Shown here: one piece after another, positions 5,993-9,478 of the stretch | Numbering within the stretch: the stretch's first letter is position 1 | How the letters are laid out: each line of letters starts with the position of its first letter | Made by a program: the position numbers and the translations under genes | Notes under the pieces: model-generated | Seen by the model: the letters and a program-made list of their open reading frames with translations, nothing else | Databases searched by the model: none | What the model was told of the DNA's origin: nothing | Source of the DNA: Bacteroidales bacterium | Lineage (GTDB): Bacteria > Bacteroidota > Bacteroidia > Bacteroidales > UBA1715 | DNA: 9,478 nt | Direction of reading: 5' to 3' | NCBI GenBank assembly: GCA_017618935.1 | Contig: JAFZTG010000131.1 | Span: 1 to 9,478 of the forward strand

Positions 5993-7921
5993 ATGACATA
6001 CGAGAAACGTCGTGAGAACAAACCACCCGAGATACAGGAAATCGTCAAAAATCAACACGGGAGCAGTTTTATCGAAAGTGACATTGTGTCAAATTATATT
6101 GAAAGTCTGAACGAGGATATGACATTTTATGGCAATCTCCGTTTCTTACAAAAAGATTTCATCAGTCCAATCGCAGCACAAGCGTTGGTTTACTACCGAT
6201 ACTACCTCGACGATTCCCTGACCGACAACGGGAAAACCTATTATCGCCTTCGTTTTAAGCCGAAAAACTCACAAGATTTGGCATTTTTCGGATATATGAT
6301 TATTGAAAAAGAAACGGGAACACTCACTGAAATTGACGCGACTCTGCAACCAACCTCAATACTGAACTTCGTAAGAAAAATGCGTCTGTTCGAAAAGCTA
6401 CAACTGACAACAAACGGCGAATGGTTCCGACGACAACAAAAAATGACAGTGGAATTTGTTCCTGAACTCTCGAAAGATACTGCCTATCACGCTATCAATA
6501 CTCCTTTGACAGCAATTAAGTCAACGTCGTATATCATTGATTCCGTGCAAATTAACGACTATCTTACGAATCGTATCATTCCTGGAAAGTTCAACCTTCG
6601 CCGTTCGCAATCTACTATGAAAGATACGTCGTTCCTAAACCTCTACCGACCTGACACGCTTTCGAGTCTCGACATCGTTACGCAAAAAGCCATAGAAACA
6701 AGCAACAACATTGGCACGGTGAAAGCAGCGAACAAAGTGATGAATATGCTTATGTACGGCTATCTGCCGCTTGGTTATATTGATTTCGGACCATATTTGT
6801 ACTTTATCCAGAGTAACAAGATTGAGGGAATACGACTGAACCTTTGTTTTCGTACGTCGGAGAAATTCCACGACAAAATGTTGTTTGGTGGCTATCTTGG
6901 CTATGGATGCAGAAACCACCAATTCAAATATGGCTTGCAATATTCGCTGAAAATGCCAAGCAAATACTACGGCGCGTTCCACATTCGCTACGACCAAAAC
7001 ATCTACCGTATCGGCGATTACCTGCAACCTCTCGATTTCATTCGTGAAAACGTGCTGGTTCAATCCGACGACAATCTACTGTCGGCTATTACCGCACACA
7101 ACGAAAACGAGGCCGTATATTTCGTGAAAAAAGGCGTTGTGGCATACGAGCAACAGATTTCGCCCAACATCATTCTAAAACCGTCGTACACCCACGCCAT
7201 TCACTACAATCCACCGTATGTGCCGATTACAACCCCATCGGGTGACACGGTTTCAAGTATTACGACGAATAATTTTAGTTTCGACATCCGCCTTTCATAT
7301 AAGGAAGCCATTTCTAACAACCATTTCCGACGAATTTATATTGATTCGCGCTATCCTGTGTGCCATTTCAACGTTTCGGCCGGAAACTATGCCTTCAACA
7401 ATACAACCGACTGGTACACGCAGTTGCGACTTGTTGTCCGACACGACATTCTCATCGGTATTGGACGGATGAAATATGTGGTTGAAACAGGTATGATAAA
7501 CAAACCGGTGCCATTCCCTATGATGGAGATTCACCGAGGAAACGAGACGGGAAGCAGCGGGGAATACTATTTCAATCACATGAAATATCTTGAATTTGCA
7601 AGCGACGCGTTTGTCAACCTCTACGCAGAATATGGAATGAATGGATTTTTCTTCAACAAAATTTGGTTGATTCGCAAATTGCAACTCCGTGAACTGTTGA
7701 CGTTCAAGGCCTGCTACGGAAAAATGTTGAACGACAACAATTCTTTAATTTCCTTGCCGTCAAACACTTATGAATTGACTATGCCGTATATGGAAGCTGG
7801 CGTAGGAGTTACCAACTTATTGAAATTCATACGTATAGAATATATCTGGCGACTCAATTATCTTGACCATCCCGATATTAGCAAACGAGGATTATTCATC
7901 CGATTTAATTTCGAATTCTAA
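5993..7921 (+). CDS. C-terminal DUF5686 beta-barrel portion, downstream of the in-frame stop
   Basis: 642 residues from an ATG only 12 bases after the TAG, so ribosomal reinitiation is possible. No signal peptide exists, so a separately made product should stay in the cytoplasm. Family-like blocks include the FISPIAAQALVYYRYYLDD stretch, a YRLRFKPKN strand and FFGYMIIEKETG, followed by many alternating hydrophobic/aromatic strands (for example around YLYFIQSNKIEGIRL and GYLGYG). The protein ends FIRFNFEF with a terminal Phe, the usual signature of an outer-membrane beta-barrel recognised by BAM. The family's molecular function is not established, to my knowledge. Its stop codon (7919-7921) overlaps that of the convergent topoisomerase gene. 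Confidence 0.75.
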   Translation: MTYEKRRENKPPEIQEIVKNQHGSSFIESDIVSNYIESLNEDMTFYGNLRFLQKDFISPIAAQALVYYRYYLDDSLTDNGKTYYRLRFKPKNSQDLAFFGYMIIEKETGTLTEIDATLQPTSILNFVRKMRLFEKLQLTTNGEWFRRQQKMTVEFVPELSKDTAYHAINTPLTAIKSTSYIIDSVQINDYLTNRIIPGKFNLRRSQSTMKDTSFLNLYRPDTLSSLDIVTQKAIETSNNIGTVKAANKVMNMLMYGYLPLGYIDFGPYLYFIQSNKIEGIRLNLCFRTSEKFHDKMLFGGYLGYGCRNHQFKYGLQYSLKMPSKYYGAFHIRYDQNIYRIGDYLQPLDFIRENVLVQSDDNLLSAITAHNENEAVYFVKKGVVAYEQQISPNIILKPSYTHAIHYNPPYVPITTPSGDTVSSITTNNFSFDIRLSYKEAISNNHFRRIYIDSRYPVCHFNVSAGNYAFNNTTDWYTQLRLVVRHDILIGIGRMKYVVETGMINKPVPFPMMEIHRGNETGSSGEYYFNHMKYLEFASDAFVNLYAEYGMNGFFFNKIWLIRKLQLRELLTFKACYGKMLNDNNSLISLPSNTYELTMPYMEAGVGVTNLLKFIRIEYIWRLNYLDHPDISKRGLFIRFNFEF

Positions 7922-9478
7922 TTGTTGGTCGTGGCAAACGGTAACCGAAACGTACAGCCCGACTTCCACTCCGAACAACCATACGCCGTCTTGCCTTTTA
8001 TGACTTGCCCTTTCCCACAAACAGGACACGTTTTTCCTATAATGGAATCATCGGCAACCAAAGGCGTGTCTTGCTTTTCTTCGGATTTTTTCTTTGACTG
8101 ACGCGGTTTTGAAGAACTCTTTTCTCCTTTTGCCTTTTTAGCAGTCTCTTTTTTTACCTCCTCCGTAATTGCCACACGACGATTGGTGTTGTCACGCAAA
8201 ACAGTAGTAACAATCTCCGAAACCATGACTTTCAACTCGTCAAGGAACTGTTTTGCGGAATACTTCTTTTGCTCTATTTCACGCAGTTTCTTTTCCCATT
8301 TCCCCGTCAATTCAGCACTTTTGAGCGATTCCTCATAAATAAGGTTTATCAGTTCCACGCCCGTCGGGGTTGCTATCAAATTCTTTTTGTCTTTTACGAT
8401 ATAGCGTCGTTTGAACAATGTCTCAATAATCGCGGCACGCGTGGATGGACGTCCGATACCGTTTTCTTTCAAAGCATCACGCAATTCATCGTCATCGACC
8501 ATTTTTCCCGCAGTTTCCATTGCACGAAGCAAAGTCGCCTCGGTATAAGGTTTTGGCGGTTGAGTCCATTTCTCGGCAAGTTCCGGCTTATGTGGTCCCG
8601 ACTCGCCTTTGGTAAACGACGGCAGCGTCTTCTCCTCATCTTTCTTTTCCTCGTCGTCTTGACCAGCGTTCCCAAATACGACACGCCAACCAGGGCTCAA
8701 AATCTGTTTTCCCGTGGCTTTGAACTCATAGTTCCCGACCTTGCCCAAAACCGTAGTCGTTGCAAACTGACAATCGGGATAAAACACAGCGATAAACCGT
8801 TTCGCAACAAGGTCGAATACCCGTTCCTCGTTTTGTGACAAGCCGTGAGGCGTGACGCCTGTTGGAATAATGGCGTGGTGGTCGGTCACTTTTGAGGAAT
8901 CAAACACTTTCTTGCTTTTCGGAAGTTTTTTCCCTTTAAATGGTTCTAGCAAAGGAACATACGTTGGTACGCCCGCCAATCCGCCCATAATTTGCGGACA
9001 TTTGGGATAAATGTCATCACTCAAATATGTCGTGTCAACACGCGGATATGTCGTGAATTTCTTCTCGTACAAACTTTGAATCAACTGCAAGGTCTGGTCT
9101 GCCGAAAACGAGAATTTCTTGTTACATTCCACCTGCAACGAAGTCAAGTCGAACAAGCGTGGCGGTGCTTCCGTGCCTTTTTTCTCCGACACGTCGGTCA
9201 CGGTGAACAGCCCGTCTTTTACCTCATCCAAAATCTTTTGCCCCTCTTCCTGCGAAGAAAATTTTCCCGACGTTGCCGCAAACGTAGTGTCACGATACAC
9301 CGTTGACAACACCCAGTACTGTTCGGGCGTGAAATTCTCAATCTGTTGCTGACGATTGACTATCATTGCCAATGTGGGCGTCTGCACCCGACCAATAGAC
9401 AAAACTTGTTTGTTTTGTCCATATTTCAGCGTATAGAGTCGTGTGGCGTTCATTCCCAAAAGCCAATCACCGATCGCA
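7918..9478 (-). CDS. topB: DNA topoisomerase III, C-terminal 519 codons (N-terminus off the right edge)
   Basis: A type IA topoisomerase that cuts and rejoins one DNA strand through a tyrosine link, resolving precatenanes and recombination intermediates in the cytoplasm. The frame is open through the right edge (ADWLLGMNATR-like block at the border), so the Toprim domain and true start are missing. Visible marks are SIGRVQTPTLAMIV, the active-site TTYPRVDTTYL block with catalytic Tyr at 9046-9048, DHHAIIPT, and ENGIGRPSTRAAIIETLFKRRYI. YPR(x)D rather than YMRTDS separates TopB from TopA. A Lys-rich linker leads to a C-terminal zinc ribbon (CPVC...GCSEWKSGC, about 7950-8035). The stop is TAG at 7918-7920. 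It converges on the DUF5686 gene with a 4-base overlap. Plasmid or conjugative-element TopB copies exist in the phylum, but nothing mobile is visible here. Confidence 0.93.
   Translation of the reverse strand, partial: AIGDWLLGMNATRLYTLKYGQNKQVLSIGRVQTPTLAMIVNRQQQIENFTPEQYWVLSTVYRDTTFAATSGKFSSQEEGQKILDEVKDGLFTVTDVSEKKGTEAPPRLFDLTSLQVECNKKFSFSADQTLQLIQSLYEKKFTTYPRVDTTYLSDDIYPKCPQIMGGLAGVPTYVPLLEPFKGKKLPKSKKVFDSSKVTDHHAIIPTGVTPHGLSQNEERVFDLVAKRFIAVFYPDCQFATTTVLGKVGNYEFKATGKQILSPGWRVVFGNAGQDDEEKKDEEKTLPSFTKGESGPHKPELAEKWTQPPKPYTEATLLRAMETAGKMVDDDELRDALKENGIGRPSTRAAIIETLFKRRYIVKDKKNLIATPTGVELINLIYEESLKSAELTGKWEKKLREIEQKKYSAKQFLDELKVMVSEIVTTVLRDNTNRRVAITEEVKKETAKKAKGEKSSSKPRQSKKKSEEKQDTPLVADDSIIGKTCPVCGKGQVIKGKTAYGCSEWKSGCTFRLPFATTNN

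Larger units (their letters stand above)
5417..7921 (+). pseudogene. DUF5686-family outer-membrane protein gene interrupted by one amber codon (TAG 5978-5980)
   Basis: The two open segments are in the same frame and separated only by TAG at codon 188. Read through, they make one 834-codon gene, a normal length for CarboxypepD_reg + DUF5686 proteins. From memory of the family, the stop replaces the residue between a conserved P-L/I pair and an S-E motif (VPL-stop-FSEY), where a hydrophobic residue is usual; one base change from TAC, TAT, TTG or TGG would create it. No other stop or frameshift is present in the remaining 646 codons. Explanations are a recent nonsense mutation, strain polymorphism or phase-variant population, sequencing or assembly error, or amber suppression. 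TAG is an ordinary terminator for both other complete gene ends here, so a general code change is not supported. Confidence 0.75.

Noticed and set aside
1..9478. tRNA, rRNA, CRISPR array, insertion sequence or attachment site
   Set aside because: I saw no cloverleaf, regular spaced repeats, transposase-like frame or terminal inverted repeats; coding sequence fills nearly all of the window.

Overview
The window looks like chromosomal DNA from a member of the Bacteroidota. The evidence is a C-terminal type IX secretion (T9SS) sorting domain, promoter boxes of the TAnnTTTG type, a CarboxypepD_reg/DUF5686 outer-membrane protein family specific to that phylum, and Ig-like/jelly-roll secreted proteins in the style of T9SS bacteria. 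A Bacteroidales-like lineage is a reasonable guess, but the genus cannot be read from the sequence.

Layout. Positions 1-2096 (minus) hold the first 698 codons of a large secreted multi-domain protein that runs off the left edge. Positions 2097-2337 are a divergent intergenic region with one TAnnTTTG box facing each way and a small inverted repeat between them. Positions 2338-5448 (plus) encode a 1036-residue secreted protein built from two tandem alkaline-phosphatase domains, a He_PIG-like domain and a T9SS sorting domain. The second phosphatase domain carries a full catalytic set. The first has lost almost all of it. Positions 5417-7921 (plus) overlap the phosphatase by 32 bases and encode an 834-codon DUF5686-type protein, interrupted by one in-frame TAG at codon 188. 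Positions 7918-9478 (minus) are the C-terminal 519 codons of DNA topoisomerase III (TopB), running off the right edge and converging on the DUF5686 gene with overlapping stop codons.

How they fit. The phosphatase and the DUF5686 gene form a probable two-gene, translationally coupled unit that builds one exported phosphatase and one outer-membrane barrel protein. The divergent Ig/jelly-roll protein is also exported and may share regulation through the common intergenic region. topB is a housekeeping neighbour. The points most worth a second look are the dead-plus-live tandem phosphatase and the isolated amber codon in an otherwise intact barrel gene.
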